From: Acidimicrobiales bacterium
GTDB lineage: Bacteria > Actinomycetota > Acidimicrobiia > Acidimicrobiales > GCA-2861595
Direction: 5' to 3'
Length of the DNA: 46,081 nucleotides
NCBI GenBank assembly: GCA_035540975.1
Contig: DATLFN010000057.1
Coordinates: 1 to 46,081, forward strand
Shown piece after piece: positions 27,629-35,959 of the stretch. Both the position numbers and the translations under genes were made by a program. The first letter of the stretch is position 1. The number at the start of each line of letters is the position of its first letter. Below the pieces are notes generated by a model that did not search any database, was not told where the DNA came from, and saw nothing but the letters and a program-made list of their open reading frames with translations.

Positions 27629-28011
27629 TCGCCGTCGCAACCGGAGGTTGCTCGGCGAGCCGAGGGCGCTCCGGCCGGCCGGCGGAGCCGGCCGCCCTCC
27701 GCCCGGACCTCTCAGGGGCCGGCTGCGCCGGCCCTGGCCGCCAGCCGGACGAGGCCGCCTCCGGCGGCGCCGGCGGCCGGCGGCCAACCCCCGCCGTCGG
27801 CGCCGGCACGCCGTGGGACCGGGCGCCAGGGCCGCCGCCCACGGCTGCCGCCGCAGGCGGCCACCCTGGCTGGCGGCCACCGCCGGCGGAGCCGGCATAA
27901 CAACCCTTCGGGCGGAGCCGGCCGGCCTCCGCCCGAAGGGTTGTTATGCCGGCTCCGCCGGTCGGCCGTAGCTCCGCCAGCTCGCCGAGCAACCTCCGGT
28001 TGCGACGGCGA
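27629..28011. repeat. 383-bp spacer element with 32-bp terminal inverted repeats
   Basis: Bases 27629-27660 and 27980-28011 are perfect 32-bp inverted repeats (tcgccgtcgcaaccgg at the outer end). Between them lies GC-rich sequence with many small ggccggc palindromes and a second perfect inverted repeat near the right end. No open frame here looks like a gene. The element fills the whole space between the stop of the second nuoN (28015) and the start of the first nuoA (27585). The terminal repeats resemble those of a MITE or a large REP/BIME-type element, but no target duplication was identified. Confidence 0.85.
27883..27961. terminator. 35-bp-arm hairpin inside the spacer
   Basis: Bases 27883-27917 and 27927-27961 are perfect 35-bp inverted arms around a 9-nt loop (ccggccggc). 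The arms include the AT-containing stretch gcataacaacccttcggg. Transcripts from the 14-subunit operon leave nuoN at 28015 and meet this hairpin about 55 nt later. It could end or process them and so insulate the two operons. There is no T-run. Confidence 0.55.
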
Positions 28012-28014
28012 AGC

Positions 28015-29535
28015 TCACAACATCAGCGTGGCGTCGCGGGCGAACTCGATCATGGGCGAGGGGATGAGGCCGAAGACGACGGTGAAGGCGGCGGCGGCGG
28101 CGACCACCACGCCGGTGGTGACGGGCACGGGGAGGCGGCGCGCCGGGGTGGCGTCGGCGGCGGCCTCGACCTCGGTGGGCTGGGCGTACATCAGCACGGT
28201 GATGCGAAGGTAGAAGAAGGCGGCGATCACCGCCGCGAGCATGCCGACGAGGCCCAGCGCGTACGACTCGGCCTCCACGGCGGCGGAGATCACGTAGAAC
28301 TTGGCCAGGAACCCGGTGGTGAACGGGACCCCGGCCTGGGAGAGCAGGAACACGGTGAAGGCGAAGGCCAGGGCCGGGCGGCGGGCGGCCAGGCCCCGGT
28401 AGGCCGACAGGTCGTGGTCGGCATCGCCCCGGCGGCCCACCACGGTGACCACGGCGAAGCTCCCCAGCACCATGAACGTGTAGGCGAGGAGGTAGAACAG
28501 CGACCCGGCGATGCCTTTGTCGCTGGCGGCCTGGAGCCCGATGAGGACGTAGCCGGCGTGGCTGATCGACGAGTACGCCAGCATCCGCTTGATGTCGGTC
28601 TGGACGACGGCGAGGACGGAGCCGACCAGGAGGGTGACCACGGCCAGCGCCCACACCAGCGGGCGCCAGTCGACCTGCAGGGTGGAGAACGTGGAGAAGA
28701 AGACCCGCAGGAGGGCGGCGAAGCCGGCCGCCTTGGCGGTGGCGGCCATGAAGGCGGTCGCCGGGGAAGGCGCTCCCTGGTAGACGTCGGGGGTCCAGGT
28801 GTGGAAGGGCACCAGCGCCACCTTGAACCCGAGGCCGACGAGGAGGAGGGCGGCGCCGGCCAGGAGGACGCCGCCGTTCGGGGCCAGGTTGCCGGCCAGG
28901 AAATCGCGGACGGAGGCCAGGTTGGTGGAGCCGGTCGCGCCGTAGACGAGGGCCACGCCGTAGAGGAACAGGGCCGAGGAGAAGGCGCCGAGCACGAAGT
29001 ACTTCATGGCCGCCTCCCTTGAGGCGGCGCGGCGGGCGTCGAACCCGGCCATCACGTAGAGAGCGAGCGAGAGGATCTCCAGCCCCAGGAACACCACGAT
29101 GAGGTCGTTGGCCGAGGCCATGACGACGGCCCCCGAGGCCGACAGCAGCATCAGCACGTGGAACTCGGGCCCCTCGAACCCCTCGCGCTCGAGGTAGCCG
29201 CCGGCCAGGAGCGCGCCGAGGATGACCGCCGCGCTCACCAGGACCATGAAGAAGGCGCTGAACCCGTCGACGACCAGGGCGTCGGCCACGATGCGGCGCG
29301 GGCCCTCGTCCTGGACGTCGGCCCACACGGCGTACGCGGCGACGAGCGACGCCACCCCCGTCGCGGCCGAGACGAAGGTCCACAGCATGGGCCGCCGGCC
29401 CGTCGTGGTGGCCACGGCAACGAGGAGGACGACGGCGCCGGCGATCAGCACCAGCGCGGGCAGCATGCCGGCGTACTCGACCTCGGGGACGTCGATCGGG
29501 GTCAGCTCGCCGACCTGGGCCAGCAGGCGCGTCAT
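28015..29535 (-). CDS. nuoN: NADH-quinone oxidoreductase subunit N, 14-subunit operon
   Basis: This 506-residue antiporter-like pump subunit has family segments NDLIVVFLGLEILSLALYVMAG (conserved Glu), AMKYFVLGAFSSALFLYG, KVALVPFHTWTPDVYQGAPSP (Lys helix) and AYSSISHAGYVLIG. The ATG at 29535 overlaps the nuoM stop (ATGA). Its C-terminal helix is followed by the TGA at 28017-28015, where the inverted-repeat spacer begins. It is the last gene of the 14-gene nuo operon. Confidence 0.96.
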   Translation of the reverse strand: MTRLLAQVGELTPIDVPEVEYAGMLPALVLIAGAVVLLVAVATTTGRRPMLWTFVSAATGVASLVAAYAVWADVQDEGPRRIVADALVVDGFSAFFMVLVSAAVILGALLAGGYLEREGFEGPEFHVLMLLSASGAVVMASANDLIVVFLGLEILSLALYVMAGFDARRAASREAAMKYFVLGAFSSALFLYGVALVYGATGSTNLASVRDFLAGNLAPNGGVLLAGAALLLVGLGFKVALVPFHTWTPDVYQGAPSPATAFMAATAKAAGFAALLRVFFSTFSTLQVDWRPLVWALAVVTLLVGSVLAVVQTDIKRMLAYSSISHAGYVLIGLQAASDKGIAGSLFYLLAYTFMVLGSFAVVTVVGRRGDADHDLSAYRGLAARRPALAFAFTVFLLSQAGVPFTTGFLAKFYVISAAVEAESYALGLVGMLAAVIAAFFYLRITVLMYAQPTEVEAAADATPARRLPVPVTTGVVVAAAAAFTVVFGLIPSPMIEFARDATLML

Positions 29536-31085
29536 TCCTCTCCGTTCGCGTGCTCGGCCGGGGCGGCGCCCCCGGCCGCGACCTCGGGCTGGCGGTGGTC
29601 GCTGTTCGCCTCGACGTGCTCGACCAGGGCCTCCACCGACGGGTTGATGCGGTCCAGCACCGGCTTGGGGTAGACGCCGAGGAACACGATCAGCACCACG
29701 AGGGGCGCCATGGTGGCCTTCTCCCGCCACGTCATGTCGGGCAGCCCCACGTTGTCACCCGTGGGGGTGCCGTGGAACACCCGTTGGTAGGCCCACAGCA
29801 GGTAGAGGGCGGCCAGGATCACGCCGGCGGTGGCGACGACGGCCCACCACCGGTGCGTCACGAACGTGCCGATGAGGATGAGGAACTCGCCGACGAACCC
29901 GTTGAGGCCGGGGAGCCCGACGGACGAGAGCATCACCACGGTGAACACGGCGGCCAGCACCGGCATCGACTTCTGGAGCCCGTTGAGCTCGGAGATCTGG
30001 CGGGTGTGGCGGCGCTCGTAGATCATCCCCACGAGGAGGAACAGCGCGCCGGTGGACAGCCCGTGGTTCACCATCTGGAGCACGCCGCCCGACAGGCCCT
30101 GGGTGGTGAAGGCGAAGGTGCCGAGCACGATGAAACCGAGGTGGGCGACGGACGAGTAGGCGACCAGCCGTTTCAGGTCCCGCTGGACCGTCGCCACCAG
30201 GGCGCCGTAGATGATCCCGATGGTGGCCAGGGTGAGCAGCAGCGGGGCCAGGTCGACGGCGGCCTCGGGGAAGAGGAACAGGCCGAAGCGCACCAGCCCG
30301 TAGGTGCCGAGCTTGAGCAGGACGCCGGCCAGGATGACCGACCCGGCGGTGGGCGCCTCGGTGTGGGCGTCCGGGAGCCACGTGTGGACGGGGAAGAGCG
30401 GGACCTTCACGGCGAAGGCGGCGGTGAATGCGAGGAAGATCCACCGGGCGGTGGAGTCGGCCAGCCCGCCGCGTTCGGCCAGCTCGCGGATGTCGAACGT
30501 CACCGGCTGGCCGTCGGCGGTGATGAAGACCAGGGCCAGCATCCCGACGAGCATGAACGCCGACCCGAACAGCGTGTAGAGGAAGAACTTGAGCGAGGCG
30601 TAGACCCGGTTCTCGTAGCCCCAGCCGCCGATGATGAAGTACATCGGGACGAGGGTCAGCTCGAAGAAGAGGAAGAACACGAACAGGTCGAGGGCCAGGA
30701 ACGACCCCAGGCAGCCGGCCTCCAGCACCAGCATCCACGCCATGTAGGACTTCACGTCCCGCTCGACGTGGACTCCCATCAGGGCGATGGGGAACAGCAC
30801 GCCGGTGAGCACGACGAGGAACAGCGAGATGCCGTCCACCCCGAGGATCCACGAGACGCCGAAGTCCTCGATCCAGCTGTGCTGCGAGACGAACTGGTAG
30901 CCGGCCTCGCCGGCCTCGAACTCGACGGCCAGCACGACCGTGAGGACGCCGGTGGCGAGGGACGCCAGGGCGGCGACCAGGCGGATGGCGTCGGCCCGGG
31001 CCTTCGGGAGCGCGGCGATGACCGCCGCGCCCACCGCGGGCAGCAGGACGATGGCCGTCAGCAGCGGGAAGTCGAGGTCGTTCAC
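29532..31085 (-). CDS. nuoM: NADH-quinone oxidoreductase subunit M, 14-subunit operon
   Basis: This 517-residue antiporter-like subunit contains WILGVDGISLFLVVLTGVLFP, FFLFFELTLVPMYFIIGGWG (Glu helix), KVPLFPVHTWLPDAHTEAP (Lys helix) and AYSSVAHLGFIVLG. The C-terminal tail is hydrophilic and ends EVAAGGAAPAEHANGEE. Start GTG at 31085, one nucleotide after the nuoL stop. It differs from the first NuoM (18478-20004) throughout, so the two are old paralogues. Confidence 0.96.
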   Translation of the reverse strand: MNDLDFPLLTAIVLLPAVGAAVIAALPKARADAIRLVAALASLATGVLTVVLAVEFEAGEAGYQFVSQHSWIEDFGVSWILGVDGISLFLVVLTGVLFPIALMGVHVERDVKSYMAWMLVLEAGCLGSFLALDLFVFFLFFELTLVPMYFIIGGWGYENRVYASLKFFLYTLFGSAFMLVGMLALVFITADGQPVTFDIRELAERGGLADSTARWIFLAFTAAFAVKVPLFPVHTWLPDAHTEAPTAGSVILAGVLLKLGTYGLVRFGLFLFPEAAVDLAPLLLTLATIGIIYGALVATVQRDLKRLVAYSSVAHLGFIVLGTFAFTTQGLSGGVLQMVNHGLSTGALFLLVGMIYERRHTRQISELNGLQKSMPVLAAVFTVVMLSSVGLPGLNGFVGEFLILIGTFVTHRWWAVVATAGVILAALYLLWAYQRVFHGTPTGDNVGLPDMTWREKATMAPLVVLIVFLGVYPKPVLDRINPSVEALVEHVEANSDHRQPEVAAGGAAPAEHANGEE

Positions 31086-31086
31086 G

Positions 31087-33093
31087 TCAGATACCGGCCC
31101 GGACCAGGACCCACCCGAGGAGCAGCGTGGTCCCGAAGGCGACGCCCAGGGCGTAGTTGCGGACGTAGCCGGTCTGGACCCGGCGCAGGATCCCGCCGCC
31201 GGCCCTGACGACGGTGCCCGTCCCGTTGACGATGCCGTCGATGATCCGGGCGTCCACCACGTAGGCGGCGAAGGCCGACAGGGCGCGGCCGGGCGCCTCG
31301 ATGAGGGCGGCGTACAGCGCGTCCACCCCCCAGGCCCGCTTCAGCACCGCCGGCTCGAAGGCGTCGGTCCGTCGCCCCTTTCCGAAGACGGAGTACGCCA
31401 GGGCGATGCCGGCGGCGGCGGCCGCGGTGGCGAACAGGCCGAGCCGCACCTTCTCGCCGCCGCCGAGGTCGGTGTGGTGCAGGGCGTCCTCGAACACCGG
31501 CTCGAGGAAGTGCTCGAGGTGGTGGAAGCCGTCGAAGGGCAGGTTCAGCCCGCCGGCGACCACGGCCAGCCCGGCCAGCACCACGAGGGGCCCGGCCATG
31601 AGCCACGGCGACTCGTGCGGCTCGCGGTGCCCGTGCCCGCCGGAGCCGCGGTGGCCGCCGGCGTCGGCGGCGGCATGGCCGGCCGGGGCGGCCGCCACCC
31701 GCGCACCCGTTCCGGGACCGACCGGCTCGGGCTCGGTCAGCTCGGCCTTGTCGTCGGCCGGGACCGACCGCCACCGCTCGTCCCCGTAGAACACGAGGAA
31801 CACCTGGCGGCTCATGTAGTAGGCGGTGAGCAGGGCGGTCACCAGCCCAACCGCCCACAGGGCCACGCTCTTGTCCCAGGCGGCCAGGAGGATGTCGTCC
31901 TTGGACCAGAACCCGGCGAACGGAGGCACGCCGGCGATGGCCAGCCAGCCGACGATGAACGTGGCCGACGTGACCGGCATCCACTTCTTCAGCGCCCCCA
32001 TCCGCTTCATGTCCTGCTCGTCGTGTAGCCCGTGGATGACCGAGCCGGCGCCCAGGAAGAGCAGGGCCTTGAAGAAGGCGTGGGTGACCATGTGGAAGAT
32101 GGCGGCCACGTAGGCACCCGAACCCACGGCCAGGAACATGTAGCCCAGCTGCGAGATCGTCGAGTAGGCCAGGACCCGCTTGATGTCGTCCTGGGCCACG
32201 GCGACCGTCGCCGCGAAGAAGGCGGTGGCGGCGCCGACCACGGCGATCACCGTGCCGACGTCGTCGGTGAGGGCGAGCAGCGGCGCCACCCGGCACATGA
32301 GGTAGACGCCGGCGGTGACCATGGTGGCGGCGTGGATGAGCGCGGAGACGGGCGTGGGGCCCTCCATGGCGTCGGGGAGCCATACGAACAGCGGGAGCTG
32401 GGCCGACTTGCCGCAGGCGCCGACGAAGAGGAGCAGGGCGATGGCCGACAGGGTGGACTGGCCGGCCCCCTCGGCGTTCTCGAGGATCCCGGCGTACTCG
32501 AGCGTCCCGAAGGTGGCGAAGCACAGGAACATGGCGATCATGAACCCGAAGTCGCCCACCCGGTTGACGACGAACGCCTTCTTGCCCGCGCTGGCCGCCG
32601 ACTCCCGCTCGAACCAGAAGGAGATGAGGAGGTACGAGCAGGCGCCCACGCCCTCCCACCCCACGAAGGTGAGCAGGAGGCTGTCCCCCAGCACCAGGAC
32701 CAGCATGGAGAACACGAACAGGTTCAGGTAGACGAAGAACCGGGGGTACCGCTCGTCGCCCTTCATGTAGCCGATCGAGTACAGGTGGATCAGGAACCCG
32801 ACGCCGGTGACGAACAGCGCCATGGTGATCGAGAGGGGGTCGACCAGCAGCCCCGCCTCCACGTCCAGGCCGCCGGCGGGGATCCACGTGAAGAGGTGGT
32901 CGACCACGTGGCGGTCGTGGCCGTCCTCGCCCAGCAGCTCGAAGAAGGCGACCAGGGTCGCCAGGAAGGAGCCGCCCACCGCCGCCGTGCCGATCCACCC
33001 CGCGCCCGGGTCGCCGGCGCGCTTCCCCACGGCGACGAGCACCAGGAAGCCGACGAGCGGCAGGAGGGGGATCAGGTAGGCGTTCTCGAGCAC
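31087..33093 (-). CDS. nuoL: NADH-quinone oxidoreductase subunit L, 14-subunit operon
   Basis: This 668-residue distal pump subunit is close to the normal size. LLVDPLSITMALFVTGVGFLIHLYS, WEGVGACSYLLISFWFE, KSAQLPLFVWLPDAMEGPTP (Lys helix) and AYSTISQLGYMFLA are family segments. Between two late helices (roughly residues 447-495) lies a hydrophilic segment rich in Gly and His (AGGHRGSGGHGHREPHESP), a milder analogue of the insertion in the other NuoL but at a different place. Start GTG at 33093, 9 nt after nuoK. Confidence 0.95.
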   Translation of the reverse strand: MLENAYLIPLLPLVGFLVLVAVGKRAGDPGAGWIGTAAVGGSFLATLVAFFELLGEDGHDRHVVDHLFTWIPAGGLDVEAGLLVDPLSITMALFVTGVGFLIHLYSIGYMKGDERYPRFFVYLNLFVFSMLVLVLGDSLLLTFVGWEGVGACSYLLISFWFERESAASAGKKAFVVNRVGDFGFMIAMFLCFATFGTLEYAGILENAEGAGQSTLSAIALLLFVGACGKSAQLPLFVWLPDAMEGPTPVSALIHAATMVTAGVYLMCRVAPLLALTDDVGTVIAVVGAATAFFAATVAVAQDDIKRVLAYSTISQLGYMFLAVGSGAYVAAIFHMVTHAFFKALLFLGAGSVIHGLHDEQDMKRMGALKKWMPVTSATFIVGWLAIAGVPPFAGFWSKDDILLAAWDKSVALWAVGLVTALLTAYYMSRQVFLVFYGDERWRSVPADDKAELTEPEPVGPGTGARVAAAPAGHAAADAGGHRGSGGHGHREPHESPWLMAGPLVVLAGLAVVAGGLNLPFDGFHHLEHFLEPVFEDALHHTDLGGGEKVRLGLFATAAAAAGIALAYSVFGKGRRTDAFEPAVLKRAWGVDALYAALIEAPGRALSAFAAYVVDARIIDGIVNGTGTVVRAGGGILRRVQTGYVRNYALGVAFGTTLLLGWVLVRAGI

Positions 33094-33102
33094 GGGTCGG
33101 CG

Positions 33103-33408
33103 CTATCCCTTGAGCAGGTGGAGGTCGTCGGCGGTGGCGCCGGCCCGCCGGCGGAAGATCGAAACGATGATCCCGAGGCCGACGACCACCTCGGCGGCGG
33201 CGACGACGAGGACGAAGAACACCAGCGACTGGCCGCCGATGTCGTCGAGCTCGCGGGCGAAGGTGACGAAGGTCAGGTTGACGGCGTTGAGCATCAGCTC
33301 GACGCACATGAACATCACCAGCACGTTGCGGCGCACCAGCAGGCCCACGGCGCCGATGGTGAACAGGGCGGCCGCCAGGTAGAGGTACCACTCGCCGCCG
33401 ATGCTCAC
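33103..33408 (-). CDS. nuoK: NADH-quinone oxidoreductase subunit K, 14-subunit operon
   Basis: This 101-residue, three-helix subunit has [20 protein letters not shown], with the conserved glutamate, and [21 protein letters not shown], with the second. It overlaps the nuoJ stop by 4 nt. The N-terminus [16 protein letters not shown] is the actinobacterial type, unlike the [12 protein letters not shown] of the other copy. Confidence 0.96.
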   Translation of the reverse strand: MSIGGEWYLYLAAALFTIGAVGLLVRRNVLVMFMCVELMLNAVNLTFVTFARELDDIGGQSLVFFVLVVAAAEVVVGLGIIVSIFRRRAGATADDLHLLKG

Positions 33409-34046
33409 CGAGCGGTCTCCGCCCCGGCGTCGGCCGGCGCCCCGGGCACGTTGACGACCGCGCTCACCGGCTCGCCCTCGGAGTCCCCCTCGGCCACCGG
33501 CGGCGGCGGCCGGCGCACGAGGACGACGGCGCCCACCACGGCGATGATCAGCAGGACCGACGTGACCTCGAAGGCGAACATGTACCGGGTGAAGATGCTC
33601 TCGGCCAGCTTCTCCACGTTGCTGCCCTCGCCGCTGGCCTGACCGGCCACCGCCGGAGCGCCCGTCACCCAGTCGCCGCCCCGTGACAGCAGCACGATCT
33701 CGGCCAGGGCGACGAGGCCGAGCAGGACGGCCAGCGGCCGCTGGCCGCGCAGCGGCTCGCTCCGGATGTCCTCGGCCCGGTCCACGCCGATGAGCATGAT
33801 CACGAACAGGAAGAGCACGACGATGGCGCCGGCGTAGACGATCACCTGCACGGCGGCCAGGAAGTGCGCCTCCTGGGCGACGAACAGCACGGCGATCCCG
33901 AACAGGGTCATCACGAGCGAGAGGGCGGCGTGGACGGGGTTGGAGCTGATGACCACGCCGATGGCGCCGGACAGCACGATGACGGCACAGGCCAGGAACA
34001 CGCCCTGGTCCACCTTGGTGGCGGCCAGCAGCAGGCCGAGGCTCAC
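33405..34046 (-). CDS. nuoJ: NADH-quinone oxidoreductase subunit J, 14-subunit operon
   Basis: This 213-residue membrane subunit has the signature helix [24 protein letters not shown] preceded by [21 protein letters not shown]. The outer loop before the last helix is longer than in the other copy and Gly/Ser-rich. The C-terminus has a hydrophilic tail of about 45 residues ([16 protein letters not shown]). Start GTG at 34046 overlaps the nuoI stop (GTGA); the longer frame upstream is a shadow of nuoI. Confidence 0.95.
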   Translation of the reverse strand: MSLGLLLAATKVDQGVFLACAVIVLSGAIGVVISSNPVHAALSLVMTLFGIAVLFVAQEAHFLAAVQVIVYAGAIVVLFLFVIMLIGVDRAEDIRSEPLRGQRPLAVLLGLVALAEIVLLSRGGDWVTGAPAVAGQASGEGSNVEKLAESIFTRYMFAFEVTSVLLIIAVVGAVVLVRRPPPPVAEGDSEGEPVSAVVNVPGAPADAGAETAR

Positions 34047-34672
34047 GTCCGCTCCTCCCCGCCGGCGGCCGGTCCGGCGGGTCCCTCGGCCGACTGGCCC
34101 GGCTCCGGCGGGCGGACGCCGTAGCCGAGCTCGCCCGACCACTGGACCTTGCCCTCGAAGCGGGCGTTGCCGGACGGGGCGGTGACCCGGGCCCACGCCG
34201 AGGTGTGCTCGTCGTCGCCCTCCCGCCAGTCCTCCCAGGGGAGCTTCTGTGGCCGGCCGTCGTCGTCGACCATCAGCTCCGCCTTGGTGTAGATGGCGTC
34301 CTTGCGGTCGGTGAAGGAGAACTCGAACAGCTTCGACTCGGTGATGGCCTCGGTGGGGCAGGCCTCCACGCACAGGTCGCAGTGGATGCAGCGCAGGTAG
34401 TTGATCTCGTAGACGTAGCCGTAGCGCTCACCGGGCGAGACCGGAGCGTCGGGCGGGTTGTCGGCGCCCCGGACGTAGATGCACCGGGCCGGGCACACCC
34501 CGGCGCACAGCTCGCAGCCGATGCATTTCTCCATGCCGTCCTCGTAGCGGTTCAGCACGTGGCGCCCGTGGAAGCGCTCCGGCTTGGGGCGCTTCTGCTT
34601 CGGGTACTCGTTGGTGACCCGCTTCTCGAACATGGTCTTGAACGTGACCTTGAACCCGTCGAGGTACCCCAT
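34043..34672 (-). CDS. nuoI: NADH-quinone oxidoreductase subunit I, 14-subunit operon
   Basis: This 209-residue subunit has two [4Fe-4S] cluster motifs, C50-C53-C56-C60 ([12 protein letters not shown]) and C95-C98-C101-C105 ([12 protein letters not shown]). The membrane-associating N-terminal helix is [21 protein letters not shown]-terminal extension of about 90 residues with [16 protein letters not shown] is typical of actinobacterial NuoI. The ATG at 34672 overlaps the nuoH stop by one base. Confidence 0.96.
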   Translation of the reverse strand: MGYLDGFKVTFKTMFEKRVTNEYPKQKRPKPERFHGRHVLNRYEDGMEKCIGCELCAGVCPARCIYVRGADNPPDAPVSPGERYGYVYEINYLRCIHCDLCVEACPTEAITESKLFEFSFTDRKDAIYTKAELMVDDDGRPQKLPWEDWREGDDEHTSAWARVTAPSGNARFEGKVQWSGELGYGVRPPEPGQSAEGPAGPAAGGEERT

Positions 34673-35919
34673 CAGACGACCTCCTCGAAGGCGGGCGCGC
34701 CGCCGGAGCCCGCCTCGCCCCGCGTCGTGGCCTGCCCGATGTGGATGGCGCGCAGCAGCAGCAGCCCGAGCAGCAGGCCGCCGACGAACACGCCGAACCC
34801 GTAGCGCCGGCGCAGGAGGGACCCGACGAAGCCGTCCTGGGTGGTGGGCGCCTCGATCAGCATGCCGGCCAGCACGAGGAGCCAGAACAGCGAGAGCGGG
34901 ATGAGCTTCTTCCACCCCAGGTCCATCAGCTGGTCGTAGCGCAGCCGGGGCAGCGTGGCCCTCAGCCACACGTAGGTGAACAGGAAGACGAACGTCTTGG
35001 CCAGGAACCACAGGACGGGGACGACGGCCCCGAGGAACCCGCCGTCGGGCGCGGGGCCGGCCGGCCCGCCGAGGAAGAGGGTGACGATGACCGTCGACAT
35101 CACCACCGTGCTCATGAACTCGGCCAGGAAGAACATGGCGAAGCGCAGCGACGAGTACTCGGTGTTGAAGCCGCCGACCAGCTCCTGCTCGGCCTCGACC
35201 AGGTCGAACGGCGGCCGGTTCAGCTCGGCCGTCGCCGCGATGCAGAAGATGACGAAGGGGAGGAAGCCGAGCCGGAAGACGTTCCAGTCGGCGATGGTGC
35301 CGCCCGACTGGTCGGCCACGATGTCGCTGGTGAGCAGCGAGCCGGTGACGAGGACGACGGCGGCCACCGACAGCCCGAGGGCGGCCTCGTAGGACACCAT
35401 CTGGGCCGACGCCCGTACCGAGCCGAGCAGCGGGTACTTCGAGCCCGACGACCAGCCGGCCAGCATCACGCCGTAGACGGCGATGGACGACACGGCCAGC
35501 AGGAACAGGATCCCGACGGGGGGGTCGGCCAGCTGGAGGCGGGTGGTGCGGTCGCCGATGGTGATCTCGCCGCCCACGGGGACGATGGCGAAGGCGAGGA
35601 AGGCGGGCACCAGCGAGAGGTAGGGCGCCAGGCGGAAGATGCGCCGGTCGGCGCGGTCGGGCAGCAGGTCCTCCTTGAAGAACAGCTTGGTGCCGTCGGC
35701 CAGCGCCTGGAGGACGCCCCACTTGCCGGCCCGGTTGGGGCCGATGCGGGCCTGCATGTCGGAGACGAGCTTGCGCTCGAACCACACCATGAACAGCACC
35801 GACACCATCAGGGCGGCGAACACCACCAGCGTCTTGACCGCCACGATGAGGACGACGGCGCCGTCCACGCCCTCGGCGAAGAGGGGGTCGGCGGCCAGGA
35901 TCACCGACCGCGCCGTCAC
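34672..35919 (-). CDS. nuoH: NADH-quinone oxidoreductase subunit H, 14-subunit operon
   Basis: This 415-residue membrane subunit of the quinone cavity shows [21 protein letters not shown] and [17 protein letters not shown] near the first cytosolic loop. [30 protein letters not shown] and [22 protein letters not shown], with the acidic channel residues, follow. The extra C-terminal length relative to the other copy is a hydrophobic helix plus a short tail. Start GTG at 35919; a 40-nt gap separates it from nuoG. Confidence 0.96.
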   Translation of the reverse strand: MTARSVILAADPLFAEGVDGAVVLIVAVKTLVVFAALMVSVLFMVWFERKLVSDMQARIGPNRAGKWGVLQALADGTKLFFKEDLLPDRADRRIFRLAPYLSLVPAFLAFAIVPVGGEITIGDRTTRLQLADPPVGILFLLAVSSIAVYGVMLAGWSSGSKYPLLGSVRASAQMVSYEAALGLSVAAVVLVTGSLLTSDIVADQSGGTIADWNVFRLGFLPFVIFCIAATAELNRPPFDLVEAEQELVGGFNTEYSSLRFAMFFLAEFMSTVVMSTVIVTLFLGGPAGPAPDGGFLGAVVPVLWFLAKTFVFLFTYVWLRATLPRLRYDQLMDLGWKKLIPLSLFWLLVLAGMLIEAPTTQDGFVGSLLRRRYGFGVFVGGLLLGLLLLRAIHIGQATTRGEAGSGGAPAFEEVV

Positions 35920-35959
35920 TGCTGCGCCATCCGATCGGGACCGCCGACCGTTGCGTCGT

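Noticed and set aside
27582-27992. Open frames on both strands inside the spacer between the nuo operons
   Set aside because: They are generated by the inverted repeats (the same peptide AGITTLRAE appears from both strands), have no ribosome-binding sites and no recognisable domains.
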